Counted from the first letter of the stretch, positions 38,082 through 48,170 are shown. The stretch is 64,000 bases of DNA from Rhodopseudomonas infernalis (GCF_022271405.1 NZ_JAJNAL010000010.1:91423-155422); one strand, 5' to 3'. Notes: generated by a model from the sequence alone, not told the origin. Translations and numbers: made by a program.

Positions 38082-39338
38082 CTAAACCAGATGATCCTTG
38101 GCGAACCGCGCTGCGGTCTGGTCGGCGATCGTCTGCAGCCGGGCCTCCTCGAGCGGGAAGTCAGCCGCCAGCCAGGCGTCCTCGGCCAGCGTCAGAACGT
38201 GGCCGAGCGCCGGTCCGGCCGCAAAGCCTCGGGCGATGAAGTCGGCAGCCTTCAGTGGGAAAGTCGGCGCACGCCAGCGTTGCGGCAAGGCGATCCGCTC
38301 GCGCCAATAGGCCGGATCGGCCCGGCTGCCGGCCCGCGCCCACGCCAGCATCATGCGATCGTGGAAGCGGGCCTCGCCGAGGCGATACAGCCGGCGCCGC
38401 GCGGTCGCCTCGTCCATTCCGGCGAGTCGCCACCAGCGGTGCCCCATCGAATCCAGCCGCTTGCTCTCGACATTGGACAGCCGCAGCCGCTGCGTCAGCC
38501 GCTTGGCGTCTTCGGTGACCGCGACCGCCAGCGCCGCCAGCCGCCTCACCGCATCGGCCGGTAGACCGAGCGACGCTTCAGCGGCGATCATCGCCGCCAG
38601 CGTGCCCGGATAGGTGACGCCGCCGAGCACGGCGAGCAACAGGCCGCCGTCGGCCATCGCGACCACGGACGCCAGCGCGCCGTCCGCCACCATCAGCTTG
38701 AGGATCTCCATTCGCATCCGCTCGGCCGAGAGCGTGGCAAGGCCGCCGCGGCCGCGCAGGCAGGCGAGCAGCCCTTCACGCTCCGGCGCGCCGTCGCCGT
38801 AGGCGGCGTGGATCCGGAAAAACCGCAGGATGCGCAGATAGTCCTCGGCGATACGCTGGTCGGGATCGCCGATGAACCGCACCCGCCGCGCCGCGATGTC
38901 GTCGAGACCGCCAACATGGTCGTGCACGACGCCATCGGCAGTGAGTGACAGGCCGTTGATGGTGAAGTCTCGCCGCTGCGCGTCGCGGACCCAGTCGCGG
39001 CCGAACGCGACCCGCGCCTTGCGGCCAAAGGTCTCGACGTCCTCGCGCAGCGTGGTGACTTCGAAGCCCTGCCCCTCCAGCACCAGCGTCACGGTGCCGT
39101 GCTCGATCCCGGTCGGCACCGCCTTGACGCCGGCGGTCTTGGCGCGCCGGACCACTTCGTCGGGAAGCGCCGTCGTGGCGATGTCGATGTCGCCGATCGG
39201 CAGCCGCAGCAGCGCGTTGCGCACGGCGCCGCCGACCACGCGCGCCTCCTCGCCGTCGCCGTTCAGCAGTGTGAGCACCTTGGCGGCCGGGCCGCCACGC
39301 AGCCAGGGTGCCTCGGCGCGCACCGCGGCGCCGGTCAT
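38082..39338 (-). CDS. cca: CCA tRNA nucleotidyltransferase / poly(A) polymerase family
   Basis: A 418-residue class II nucleotidyltransferase adding CCA to tRNA 3' ends (or poly(A) to RNA). Motif A region GGAVRNALLRLPIGDIDIATTA holds the GGxVR and the catalytic DxD (DID); RRDFTINGLSL and GDPDQRIAEDYLRILRFFRIHA are typical. The length suits alphaproteobacterial CCA enzymes without an HD domain. It is the last gene of a tightly packed minus-strand operon: its start overlaps the DUF6111 stop by four bases. The distinction between CCA-adding and poly(A) activity cannot be made from sequence with certainty. Confidence 0.9.
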   Translation of the reverse strand: MTGAAVRAEAPWLRGGPAAKVLTLLNGDGEEARVVGGAVRNALLRLPIGDIDIATTALPDEVVRRAKTAGVKAVPTGIEHGTVTLVLEGQGFEVTTLREDVETFGRKARVAFGRDWVRDAQRRDFTINGLSLTADGVVHDHVGGLDDIAARRVRFIGDPDQRIAEDYLRILRFFRIHAAYGDGAPEREGLLACLRGRGGLATLSAERMRMEILKLMVADGALASVVAMADGGLLLAVLGGVTYPGTLAAMIAAEASLGLPADAVRRLAALAVAVTEDAKRLTQRLRLSNVESKRLDSMGHRWWRLAGMDEATARRRLYRLGEARFHDRMMLAWARAGSRADPAYWRERIALPQRWRAPTFPLKAADFIARGFAAGPALGHVLTLAEDAWLAADFPLEEARLQTIADQTAARFAKDHLV

Positions 39339-39598
39339 TTTTCGACTCCGGGCACGAGCCGGCCATCCTCGATATGCGCCGGCACATAGGTCGCACCGGG
39401 CGGAGCACCCGAATAATGCACCAGCAGCAGCAGGCTGACGATCACCAGCGCCAGCGCCGACAGCAGCAGCCAGCCGACCACGCGCAGCGGCCAGGACGAA
39501 CGATGCAGCACCGCCGCCCTGATGATCATCAGGTAGGCCGCGTAAAGGATGAAGGGGATGAGGAAGATTCCGACTTCAGTCAGAACAGCACGGATCAT
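39335..39598 (-). CDS. DUF6111 family small membrane protein
   Basis: An 87-residue protein with two predicted membrane helices (about residues 10-27, IFLIPFILYAAYLMIIRA, and about 42-61, VVGWLLLSALALVIVSLLLL) and a short soluble C-terminus. It is the DUF6111 family as far as I recall. It overlaps both neighbours by four bases (ATGA), sitting between the NUDIX gene and the CCA gene, so it is translationally coupled. This arrangement is conserved in Rhizobiales. Function unknown. Confidence 0.75.
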   Translation of the reverse strand: MIRAVLTEVGIFLIPFILYAAYLMIIRAAVLHRSSWPLRVVGWLLLSALALVIVSLLLLVHYSGAPPGATYVPAHIEDGRLVPGVEK

Positions 39599-40272
39599 GG
39601 CAGGCAGATCCGTTCGTACAACACCCGCAGGATGCCTGCGGTCGCGCCCCAGATGTAGCGTTCGGCGAACGGCATCGCGTAGTAGGACCGCTGCGCGCCG
39701 CGGAATTCCTTGCTGTGCAACTGATGATTACCCGGGTCCATGAGGAACGACAGCGGCACTTCGAAGGCGTCGTCGACTTCGGCCTTGTTGATGGTCAGCT
39801 CGAAGCCGGGCCGCACCCGCGCCACGGTCGGGAGGATCCGAAAACCGAAGCCCGTACCGTAGACGTCCAGGTAGCCGATCGGTTCGACATAGGAGCGATC
39901 GAGCCCGATTTCTTCTTCCGCCTCGCGCAGCGCGGCGTCGAGCGGCGAATTATCGGTGGCGTCGATCTTGCCGCCGGGAAACGAGATCTGGCCCGCATGA
40001 TCGTTGAGATGCGCGGCGCGCATCGTCAGCAACACGGTCGGCTCGGCGTGTTCGATCACCGGGATCAGCACCGCAGCCGGCCTGATCGGGCGCTCTTCCG
40101 CGATCAGCTTCAGCATCCGGTCGGTGCCGGCGTCGCCGGTCGAGGGAATGATGTTGGCATCGGTCAGCGCCGGCGGAACGTCGAACCGCAATCGCCGCAA
40201 GGCGCGATCGAAGAAGTCGGCCGAACTGATGCCACCGGGGGCAGATTCGATCGTCATCGTCGGCTCGTTCAA
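39595..40272 (-). CDS. NUDIX hydrolase, CoA pyrophosphatase type
   Basis: A 225-residue NUDIX enzyme of the CoAse/NudL group: HAGQISFPGGKID (substrate-binding lead) followed by LREAEEEIGLD in the Nudix box. Family members cleave coenzyme A or related dinucleotides. The C-terminal YIWGATAGILRVLYERI ends as in homologues. It is separated by 13 bases from the upstream DUF1285 gene and overlaps the DUF6111 gene downstream, so all four genes are one operon. Confidence 0.9.
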   Translation of the reverse strand: MNEPTMTIESAPGGISSADFFDRALRRLRFDVPPALTDANIIPSTGDAGTDRMLKLIAEERPIRPAAVLIPVIEHAEPTVLLTMRAAHLNDHAGQISFPGGKIDATDNSPLDAALREAEEEIGLDRSYVEPIGYLDVYGTGFGFRILPTVARVRPGFELTINKAEVDDAFEVPLSFLMDPGNHQLHSKEFRGAQRSYYAMPFAERYIWGATAGILRVLYERICLP

Positions 40273-40285
40273 TGGGCTTCCCAGT

Positions 40286-40897
40286 TCAAAGTGCTTCCCT
40301 CATCTGCTCGGCGTCTGCCATCGCGAAGAATGCGTCGCCTGAAGCGATGCCGAACTTGCGGTGACCATCGACCATCCGCTCCTCGCCGATGTCAACCAGA
40401 TCGTAATACAACGCCCGCGTCACCTTCGCCCACAGATCGGCGCGGACGTGCAGATACGGCATCAGGCCGCCGTCCTCCGCGACCTCGAAGCGCAGACCGT
40501 GGTCGGCGTCGCAGGTGACCCAATCATCGACATTGGTGCGAAAGCGCAGCACCGGGCCGCGTGAGTCACTGTCCTTCACCATCTCCACAGCGAGAAACGG
40601 CGCGTCGTCGACGGTGATCCCGACCTTCTCGACGGGCGTCACCAGAAAGTGCTTGCCGTCCTCACGCTTGAGGACTGTGGAGAACAGCCGCACCAGAGCG
40701 GGTCGTCCGATCGGCGTGCCGAGATAAAACCAGGTTCCGTCGCTGGCGATGCGCATGTCGAGATCGCCGCAGAACGGCGGATTCCACAGATGTACCGGCG
40801 GGAGGCCCTTGCCGGAGGCGGCCTGTTCGGCCGCGTCACGCGCGGCAGCGGTCAACCCGTCGAGATTGCGGTTCGCGCTCTGCCCTTGCTTCGCCAT
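40286..40897 (-). CDS. DUF1285 domain protein
   Basis: A 203-residue conserved protein of the DUF1285 family (cytoplasmic, no membrane segment): WNPPFCGDLDMRIASDGTWFYLGTPIGR, here given as adjacent parts, is the family core. It begins the operon with NUDIX, DUF6111 and cca. Crystal structures of this family exist but its role is not known. It is divergent from the MoxR operon; the 252-base region between has an A+T-rich part near 40920-41000. Confidence 0.8.
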   Translation of the reverse strand: MAKQGQSANRNLDGLTAAARDAAEQAASGKGLPPVHLWNPPFCGDLDMRIASDGTWFYLGTPIGRPALVRLFSTVLKREDGKHFLVTPVEKVGITVDDAPFLAVEMVKDSDSRGPVLRFRTNVDDWVTCDADHGLRFEVAEDGGLMPYLHVRADLWAKVTRALYYDLVDIGEERMVDGHRKFGIASGDAFFAMADAEQMREAL

Positions 40898-41149
40898 GGT
40901 TTACCCTGACCTTGAAGTTTCTGATGGCACGATAGCTGCACGCCTTCGACACCGTGCCACAAGGGTTAACTCTCCACATCGTGATGGGCGCAACGCCTTG
41001 ATGCTCATAATGTGGGGATAGATTTGGCCAATAAAACCATAGCCTTCGCTTCGCCTGTGCGGGCAGCCTAGCATGCGGGCGGAAACGGGACGATGCCGTT
41101 GCGCCGGGTTGGGCTGATCCAGGGCGAGCGTGAACAGGAGAGAGACCGG

Positions 41150-42151
41150 ATGGCGGCGGACAGTGTCGAGAAACTTGAAGACGTCATCGTCCGCTCGGCC
41201 GAGCAGATTGCCAGCGAGGTTCGCGCCGCCAAGGAGGCGATCGCCACCGTCATCTTCGGCCAGGAGCGCGTCGTCGACAATACGCTCGTCACGATTCTGG
41301 CGGGCGGCCATGCGCTGCTGATCGGCGTCCCCGGCCTCGCCAAGACCAAGCTGGTGGAAACCCTCGGTGTGACGCTCGGCCTCGACGCCAAGCGCGTGCA
41401 GTTCACGCCCGACCTGATGCCGTCCGATATTCTCGGCGCCGAAGTGCTCGACGAGACCACCGCCGGCAAGCGTTCGTTCCGCTTCATCGCCGGTCCGGTG
41501 TTCGCGCAATTGCTGATGGCCGACGAAATCAACCGCGCCAGCCCGCGCACGCAATCGGCGCTGCTGCAGGCGATGCAGGAGCAGCACATCACGGTCGCCG
41601 GCGCACGCCACGATCTGCCGAAGCCGTTCCACGTGCTGGCGACGCAGAACCCGCTGGAGCAGGAAGGCACCTATCCGCTGCCGGAAGCGCAGCTCGACCG
41701 CTTCCTGATGGAGATCGACGTCGACTATCCGGATCGCGACGCCGAGCGGCGCATCCTGTTCGACACCACCGGCGCCGAACAAAGCGCGCCCAAGGTGGCG
41801 ATGAATGCCGAATTGCTGGTGTCGGCGCAGCGGCTGGTCCGCCGCCTGCCGGTCGGCGATTCCGTGGTCGAGGCGATCCTGTCGCTGGTGCGCTCGGCGC
41901 GTCCTGGCCCCGAGGCCGGCGATCTCGGCAAGCTGATCGCCTGGGGCCCCGGCCCGCGCGCCAGCCAATCGCTGATGCTGGCGGTGCGTGCCCGCGCGCT
42001 GCTCGACGGCCGGCTGGCGCCGTCGATCGACGACGTGCTCGACCTCGCCGAGCCCGTGCTGAAGCATCGCATGGCGCTGACCTTCTCGGCACGCGCCGAA
42101 GGCCGCACCATTCCGGACGTGATCCGCCAGCTCAAGAGCCGGATCGGTTGA
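41150..42151 (+). CDS. MoxR-family AAA+ ATPase (MoxR proper)
   Basis: A 333-residue MoxR ATPase, starting at 41150 with GGAGAG upstream. Walker A reads GVPGLAKTK (with A in place of the usual G), Walker B is LLMADEINRASPRTQ, and TQNPLEQEGTYPLPEAQLDRF is the conserved sensor block. These proteins are chaperones that work with DUF58 and VWA-type partners in the Bat (aerotolerance) operon. The next gene starts in the TGATG overlap (42151). It is the second MoxR gene in the window and of a different branch from the one at 6093. Confidence 0.93.
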   Translation: MAADSVEKLEDVIVRSAEQIASEVRAAKEAIATVIFGQERVVDNTLVTILAGGHALLIGVPGLAKTKLVETLGVTLGLDAKRVQFTPDLMPSDILGAEVLDETTAGKRSFRFIAGPVFAQLLMADEINRASPRTQSALLQAMQEQHITVAGARHDLPKPFHVLATQNPLEQEGTYPLPEAQLDRFLMEIDVDYPDRDAERRILFDTTGAEQSAPKVAMNAELLVSAQRLVRRLPVGDSVVEAILSLVRSARPGPEAGDLGKLIAWGPGPRASQSLMLAVRARALLDGRLAPSIDDVLDLAEPVLKHRMALTFSARAEGRTIPDVIRQLKSRIG

Positions 42152-43089
42152 TGGCGCAGGCGGGCGAGCAGCCGAACAAGGAGACGCTGGCAGTCAGGCG
42201 CGCGGATGGCGAGAGCCGTTCGCTCGCTGCGTCTTTGCCGCGCCTGATGCTCGAAGCCCGCCGCATCGCCAATAACGTCACCCACGGTCTGCACGGCCGC
42301 CGCCGCGCCGGCGCCGGCGAGAATTTCTGGCAGTATCGCCGCTTCGTCTCCGGCGAGCCGGCCACGAGCGTCGACTGGCGCCGCTCGGCGCGCGACGATC
42401 ATCTGTACGTCCGCGAACTGGAATGGGAGGCCGCCCACACCGTGTGGCTGTGGCCGGACCGCTCCGCCTCGATGGCCTATGCGTCGAAGGGCGTGCGCGA
42501 CAGCAAGCTCGAGCGGGCGCTGATCGTCACCTTCGCGCTGGCCGAACTGCTGGTCGCCGGCGGCGAGCGCGTCGGCATCCCGGGCCTGATGAATCCGACA
42601 TCGAGCACCAATGTGATCGACAAAATGGCGCAGGCGATCCTGCACGACACCACCGCGCGCGACAGCCTGCCGCCGTCCTTCGTTCCCTCCTCGCTGGCGG
42701 AGATCGTGGTGCTGTCGGATTTCTGGTCGCCGATCGCCGACATCCGCGCCATGTTGGCCGGCCTCTCCGCCTCCGGCGCACACGGCTCGCTGGTGCAGGT
42801 TGTGGATCCGTCCGAGGAGAGTTTTCCGTTCGCTGGCCGCGTCGAGTTCGTCGAGCCCGAAGGCGGCGGCACGATTACGGCGGGCCGCGCCGAGACCTGG
42901 GCGACCGATTATGTGGCGCTGGTCGCCGCGCATCGTGACGCGATCCGGATCGAAACCGGCAAGCTCGACTGGATGTTCTCGACTCACACCACCAGCCGCT
43001 CGGCGGCCGAGCTGCTGCTGTTCCTGCACGCCGGCATGACCACCGCCAAGGGCGTCGAACGCGGCGTCAAAGCGGGGCTCGGCGCATGA
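42151..43089 (+). CDS. DUF58 domain protein (Bat-operon partner of MoxR)
   Basis: A 312-residue DUF58 protein with the core GENFWQYRRFVSGEPATSVDWRRSARDD (given in parts) and a VWA-like fold. The TGATG overlap with MoxR and the ATGA overlap with the next gene show coupled translation. In characterised systems DUF58 proteins are substrates or partners of MoxR ATPases, with VWA domain proteins. MIDAS-like DRSASM (WLWPDRSASMAY) is visible near residue 110. Confidence 0.9.
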   Translation: MAQAGEQPNKETLAVRRADGESRSLAASLPRLMLEARRIANNVTHGLHGRRRAGAGENFWQYRRFVSGEPATSVDWRRSARDDHLYVRELEWEAAHTVWLWPDRSASMAYASKGVRDSKLERALIVTFALAELLVAGGERVGIPGLMNPTSSTNVIDKMAQAILHDTTARDSLPPSFVPSSLAEIVVLSDFWSPIADIRAMLAGLSASGAHGSLVQVVDPSEESFPFAGRVEFVEPEGGGTITAGRAETWATDYVALVAAHRDAIRIETGKLDWMFSTHTTSRSAAELLLFLHAGMTTAKGVERGVKAGLGA

Positions 43090-45911
43090 TCGGCGGTCTG
43101 CCTCTGTCTTTCGCGCAACCTCTGCTGCTGTTCGGCCTGCTGGCGCTTCCGGCGCTATGGTGGCTGCTGCGCGTCACGCCGCCGAAGCCGCGCCGCGTCG
43201 ACTTCCCGCCGACCCGGCTGCTGTTCGAGATCTCCCCGAAGGAAGAAACCCCGTCGCGCACGCCGTGGTGGCTCACCGCTTTGCGGATGCTCGCGGCCGC
43301 GCTGGTGATCTTCGCGCTGGCCGGCCCGATCTGGAATCCGCAGACCGCCGCCGGCAACAGCAGCGGCCCGCTGCTGATCATGCTCGACGACGGCTGGAGC
43401 TCGGCGTCGAACTGGGAGCTGCGCATCAAGGCCGCCGACGAGTTGATCGCCGAGGCGGATAGTTCGCGCCGTGCGGTCGCGCTGGCGCCGTTATCCGAAG
43501 CGACGCGCGATCCGGTGCTGATGCCGGCCGGCACCGCGCGGGTATCGCTGCGCCAGTTATCGCCGAAGCCCTATGCGGTCGAGCGCGTCGAGGCGCTGGC
43601 GCCGGTCGAGCGCTTCCTCAAGACCAGCAACGATGCCGAGATCGTCTGGCTGACCGACGGCGTCGACACCGGCCGCGGTAGCGAATTCGTCGAGGCGGTG
43701 GCCAAGCTGCTGCAGGGCCGCAACGTCACCATCGTCGAAGGCGGCGCCGCGCAGCCGCACGCCCTTGCTGCGGCCGAGAACGCCGCCGCCAAGATGACCG
43801 TGAAGGTGCTGCGCGCGCAGACCGGCGGCATCGACACCGGAACGGTGCGAGCGCTCGACGCCAAGGGCGCGCCGATCGGCGAAGCGGCGTTCAACTTCCC
43901 GCCGCAGGATCGCGAAACCGATGCGGCATTCGAACTGCCGGTCGAACTGCGCAACGACATCTCGCGGCTGGAGATCGCCGGCGAGCGCTCCGCCGGCGCG
44001 GTGCAACTGCTCGACAAGCGCTGGCGCCGCCGCGCCATCGGCATCGTGTCCGGCGCGAGCACCGACACCGCGCAGCCGCTGCTGGCGCCGACCTTCTATC
44101 TGACCCGGGCGCTGGCGCCGTTCGCCGACGTCCGGCTCGGCGACCGCGGCGCGCCGCAGCAGACGATCGCGCAGTTCCTCGACCAGAAGCTGCCGATGAT
44201 CGTGATGGCCGATGTCGGCGCGCTGTCGCCGGAGATCCGCCAGCGGCTCGACGCCTGGATCGAACAAGGCGGCGTGCTGGTGCGGTTCGCCGGCCCGCGG
44301 CTCGCGCGGCAGGACGACGACGATCTGGTGCCAGTGAAGCTGCGCCGTGGCGGCCGCAGCCTCGGCGGCAGCCTGACATGGGAGAAACCGCAGAAGCTCG
44401 CCGCCTTCGCGGCCGACGGTCCGTTCGCCGGCATCGCCGTGCCGAACGACGTCACCGTCAATCGCCAGGTGCTGGCCGAGCCCGACGCCGTGCTGGCGAC
44501 CAAGAGCTGGGCCTCGCTCGCCGACGGCACGCCTCTGGTCACCGGCGAGCATCGCAGCAAGGGCCTGGTGACGCTGTTCCACGTCAGCGCCGACATGCGC
44601 TGGTCGGATCTGCCGATGTCCGGCACCTTTGTCGAGATGCTGCGCCGGCTGGTCGACATGTCGGGCTACACCTCAACGCCCGGTGCCGGCGTGGCCGCCG
44701 ACACCAACGCGGCCGAGACCGTCGCGCCGCTGCGCACGCTGGACGGCTTCGGCGCCTTCGGCCCGCCGCCGGCCTCGGCCAAGCCGATCCCGACCGACTG
44801 GCGCGACCGCGGCAGCGCCGATCACCCGCCCGGCTTCTACGGCCCCGCCGACGGTCCGCTCGCCGTCAACACGCTCGCGGCCGCCGACCGGCTCGCGCCA
44901 CTCGACACCTCGGCGATCGCAGCGCGCCGCGCCAACTACACCACCGCCGAGCCGCGCGACCTGCGCGGCATGCTGCTCGCCTCCTCGCTCGGCCTGTTCG
45001 CGCTCGATGCGCTGATCGTCGCCCTGCTCGGCGGCGGCCTCGCCGCGCTGCTGTCGCGACGCCGCCGCGCCGCCACCACGGCGCTGGCGCTGATCGTGGC
45101 GCTGCCGCTCGCCAGCCTGCCGCGGCCGAGCTTCGCCGACGCCGCCAAGGACGAGTTCGCCATCAAGGCGACGTCGCAGACCCACCTCGCCTATGTGGTC
45201 ACCGGCAATCCGGACGTCGATCAGATCGTCAAGGCGGGTTTGAACGGGCTGACGCTGTTTCTGGCCCAGCGCACCGCGCTGGAGGCCGGCGAACCGATCG
45301 GGATCGATCCGGCGCGCGACGAGCTGTCGTTCTTTCCGCTGATCTACTGGCCGATCATCGCGGGCGCGCCGAAGCCGCCGCAGGACGCGCTCAACAAGAT
45401 CGACGCCTACATGAAGCAGGGCGGCACGGTGATCTTCGACACCCGCGACGCGATCGAGGCGCCGCCGGGGGTCAATGGCAGCTCGCAGACGCCGGGCATG
45501 GTGACGCTTCGCGGCGTGCTGTCGTCGCTGGATATTCCCGAACTCGAGCCGGTGCCGCGCGAGCACGTGCTGACCAAGACGTTCTATCTGCTGCGCGACT
45601 TCCCCGGCCGCTTCACCGCGGGCGAGACCTGGGTCGAGGCGCTACCGCGCGAGAACGACGACGAGGACAACGCCCGCCCGGCACGCGGCGGCGACGGCGT
45701 GTCGCCGATCATCATCACGTCGAACGATTTCGCCGGCGCCTGGGCGATGCGCCCCGACGGCCAGCCGATGCTGCCGTTGACGCCGGGCGAACCGCGCCAG
45801 CGCGAATACGCCTTCCGCGCCGGCGTCAACATCGTGATGTACACCCTGACCGGCAACTACAAAGCCGACCAGGTCCACGCACCAGCGCTGATCGAGCGGC
45901 TGGGGCAATGA
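43086..45911 (+). CDS. Large membrane protein with BatA N-terminus and DUF4159 domain
   Basis: A 941-residue protein. The N-terminus has a BatA-type double membrane segment (LLFGLLALPALWWLLRVTPP and ALRMLAAALVIFALAGPIW). The middle carries VWA-like regions with IMLDDGWSSAS. A further membrane segment lies about residues 640-662, and the C-terminal part (about 695-940) matches DUF4159 (LTLFLAQRTALEAGEP, FFPLIYWPI, FDTRDAIEAPPG). It forms part of the MoxR-DUF58 operon by ATGA overlap. Such fusions of BatA and DUF4159 are found in alphaproteobacteria; function is probably envelope-related, but is not established. Confidence 0.85.
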   Translation: MIGGLPLSFAQPLLLFGLLALPALWWLLRVTPPKPRRVDFPPTRLLFEISPKEETPSRTPWWLTALRMLAAALVIFALAGPIWNPQTAAGNSSGPLLIMLDDGWSSASNWELRIKAADELIAEADSSRRAVALAPLSEATRDPVLMPAGTARVSLRQLSPKPYAVERVEALAPVERFLKTSNDAEIVWLTDGVDTGRGSEFVEAVAKLLQGRNVTIVEGGAAQPHALAAAENAAAKMTVKVLRAQTGGIDTGTVRALDAKGAPIGEAAFNFPPQDRETDAAFELPVELRNDISRLEIAGERSAGAVQLLDKRWRRRAIGIVSGASTDTAQPLLAPTFYLTRALAPFADVRLGDRGAPQQTIAQFLDQKLPMIVMADVGALSPEIRQRLDAWIEQGGVLVRFAGPRLARQDDDDLVPVKLRRGGRSLGGSLTWEKPQKLAAFAADGPFAGIAVPNDVTVNRQVLAEPDAVLATKSWASLADGTPLVTGEHRSKGLVTLFHVSADMRWSDLPMSGTFVEMLRRLVDMSGYTSTPGAGVAADTNAAETVAPLRTLDGFGAFGPPPASAKPIPTDWRDRGSADHPPGFYGPADGPLAVNTLAAADRLAPLDTSAIAARRANYTTAEPRDLRGMLLASSLGLFALDALIVALLGGGLAALLSRRRRAATTALALIVALPLASLPRPSFADAAKDEFAIKATSQTHLAYVVTGNPDVDQIVKAGLNGLTLFLAQRTALEAGEPIGIDPARDELSFFPLIYWPIIAGAPKPPQDALNKIDAYMKQGGTVIFDTRDAIEAPPGVNGSSQTPGMVTLRGVLSSLDIPELEPVPREHVLTKTFYLLRDFPGRFTAGETWVEALPRENDDEDNARPARGGDGVSPIIITSNDFAGAWAMRPDGQPMLPLTPGEPRQREYAFRAGVNIVMYTLTGNYKADQVHAPALIERLGQ

Positions 45912-45935
45912 TGCAGGGTTATCCCGCCCTTACGA

Positions 45936-46034
45936 CGTCATTACGGGGCGCGAGCGTAGCTCGCGAACCCGGAATCCCGAGATGCCCTGAACCTCCGGAT
46001 TCCGGGTTCGCGCTTCGCGCGCCCCGGAATGACG
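45936..46034. repeat. Palindromic element, family A, inside the MoxR/Bat operon
   Basis: Left CGTCATTACGGGGCGCGAGC and right GCGCGCCCCGGAATGACG with internal AACCCGGAATCC / GGATTCCGGGTT arms. It lies between the DUF4159 gene and the last gene of the operon, where all upstream genes overlap. An mRNA hairpin is expected within the operon. Confidence 0.8.
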
Positions 46035-46053
46035 GCACGAAAGAGAGTGCTTG

Positions 46054-48117
46054 ATGCAATACGGCATCGCCTTCGCGCCTTTGGTCCCCGTCGCCGTGCT
46101 CTGGGTTGCGCTTGCCGCGATTGCGGTGATCGCGCTGGTGCTGCTGCTCGGGCGGTCGCGCGGCGCGTGGGTGCGGATTGCGGCGCTGGCGCTGATCCTG
46201 CTGGCACTGTCGAATCCGTCGTTCACCCGCGAGGAGCGTGAGCCGCTGTCGTCGGTGGCGGCCGTCGTCGTCGACAAGAGCCCGAGCCAGAATTTCGGCA
46301 CGCGCGCCGCCGAGGCCGAGCAGGCCAAGGAGCAGTTGGTCGAGCGGCTGAAGCAGCTCAAGGGCGTCGAGGTCCGCGTCGTCGAGGCTGGCCAGGCCGA
46401 TGGCGAAACCGACGGCACCAAGCTGTTCGGCGCGCTGACCTCGGCGCTGTCGGATGTGCCGACCGACCGCGTCGCCGGCGCCTTCCTGATCACCGACGGC
46501 CGCGTCCACGACATTCCGGCGAATGCCGCCGCGCTCGGCTTCCAGGCGCCGGTGCACGCGCTGATCACCGGCCGCAGCAACGAGCGCGACCGCCGCGTCG
46601 CCATCGTGGCGGCGCCGCGCTTCGGCATCGTCGGCCAGGTCCAGACCATCACCTACCGGCTCGACGATCAGGGCATCACCGGCGAGCGCGCCCGCGTCGT
46701 CGTGCGCCGCGACGGCGAGGTGCTGAACGAGCGCAGCGTCGCCAGCGGCCAGACCGTCAATGTCGACGTCGAGATCAAGCACGCCGGCCAGAACATCGTC
46801 GAGATCGAAGCCTCGCCGGTCGAGAACGAACTCACCACCGTCAACAACCGCGCCGTGGTGTCGATCGACGGCGTGCGCGACAAGCTGCGCGTGCTGCTGG
46901 TATCGGGCGAGCCGCATTCCGGCGAGCGCACATGGCGCAACTTGTTGAAGTCCGACGCCAGCGTCGACCTCGTGCACTTCACGATTCTGCGGCCGCCGGA
47001 GAAGCAGGACGGCACGCCGATCAACGAGCTGTCGCTGATCGCGTTTCCGACCCGCGAGCTGTTCCAGCAGAAGATCAACGAGTTTCAGCTGATCATCTTC
47101 GATCGCTACGCCCGCCAGGGCGTGCTGCCGATCGCCTATTTCGACAACATCGCCCGCTACGTCCGCAACGGCGGCGCCGTGCTGGTGTCGGCCGGGCCGG
47201 ACTACGCCTCGACCACCTCGATCTGGCGCACGCCGCTCGACAGCCTGCTGCCGGCCGAGCCGGTCGGCGTCACCGAGAAGCCGTTCTACGCGCATCTGTC
47301 CGATGCCGGCAAACGCCATCCGGTGACGCGCGGGCTGGAAGGCTCGAACTCGGAGCCGCCGAAATGGAGCCGCTTCTTCCGCACCGTCGACACCCGCAAC
47401 GCCACCACGCCGCCACTGATGACCGGCGCCGACAACGCGCCGCTGCTGCTGCTGTCGCACTATGGCGAGGGCCGCGTCGCGCTGCTGCTCAGCGACCACA
47501 TCTGGCTGTGGGCGCGCGGCTATGAGGGCGGCGGGCCGCATCTCGATCTCTTACGCCGGATGTCGCACTGGCTGATGAAGCAGCCCGACCTCGACGAGGA
47601 AGCGCTGCGGCTGAAGGTCGAAGGCAAGGACCTGCAGGTGATCCGGCAGACCATGGCTGACAACGTGCCGCCCGTCACCGTCACCTCGCCGTCCGGCCAG
47701 ACCAAGCAGCTCGCGCTGACCTCGAACGATCCCGGCACCTGGCGCGCAAGCCTGCCGGCCGACGAACTGGGGCTGTGGCAGGCGACCGACGGCACGCTGA
47801 AGGCGCTGATCAATGTCGGGCCGGTCAACCCGAAGGAATTCTCCGAAGTCACCTCGACGCCCGACACGCTGCGGCCACTGGCGCAGACCACCGGCGGCGA
47901 CGCCCGCCGCATCGCCGACAGCGGCAGCGTCGACCTGCCACGGATCATCCCGGTGCACTCGGCGACATCGTTCCGCGGCGACAACTGGCTCGGCGTCCGC
48001 ATCCGCGACGCCAGCGTGGTCCGCGGCGTCGGCGTGCTGCCGATGTTCACCGGCCTGATCGGATTGTTGCTGCTGCTGGGTGCGTTCGCGGCGACGTGGC
48101 TGCGCGAGGGACGCTGA
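46054..48117 (+). CDS. Large membrane protein, glutamine-amidotransferase-like/VWA-like, Bat operon
   Basis: A 687-residue protein: two N-terminal membrane segments (about residues 4-28 and 31-52), a large periplasmic VWA-like region (AAVVVDKSPSQNF), Ig-like parts and a class I glutamine-amidotransferase-like segment, then a C-terminal membrane helix (MFTGLIGLLLLLGAFAATW). It completes the MoxR-DUF58-BatA/DUF4159 set. The ATG at 46054 follows a TTG in frame one codon earlier; AGAGAGTGC lies upstream. The function is unknown; comparison is with membrane proteins of the Bat aerotolerance/envelope type. Confidence 0.85.
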   Translation: MQYGIAFAPLVPVAVLWVALAAIAVIALVLLLGRSRGAWVRIAALALILLALSNPSFTREEREPLSSVAAVVVDKSPSQNFGTRAAEAEQAKEQLVERLKQLKGVEVRVVEAGQADGETDGTKLFGALTSALSDVPTDRVAGAFLITDGRVHDIPANAAALGFQAPVHALITGRSNERDRRVAIVAAPRFGIVGQVQTITYRLDDQGITGERARVVVRRDGEVLNERSVASGQTVNVDVEIKHAGQNIVEIEASPVENELTTVNNRAVVSIDGVRDKLRVLLVSGEPHSGERTWRNLLKSDASVDLVHFTILRPPEKQDGTPINELSLIAFPTRELFQQKINEFQLIIFDRYARQGVLPIAYFDNIARYVRNGGAVLVSAGPDYASTTSIWRTPLDSLLPAEPVGVTEKPFYAHLSDAGKRHPVTRGLEGSNSEPPKWSRFFRTVDTRNATTPPLMTGADNAPLLLLSHYGEGRVALLLSDHIWLWARGYEGGGPHLDLLRRMSHWLMKQPDLDEEALRLKVEGKDLQVIRQTMADNVPPVTVTSPSGQTKQLALTSNDPGTWRASLPADELGLWQATDGTLKALINVGPVNPKEFSEVTSTPDTLRPLAQTTGGDARRIADSGSVDLPRIIPVHSATSFRGDNWLGVRIRDASVVRGVGVLPMFTGLIGLLLLLGAFAATWLREGR

Positions 48118-48170
48118 GGAAGCGTTATTGATCCGGCGCGGTCGCGCAGCGCCCCGCCAGCCCCACCCAC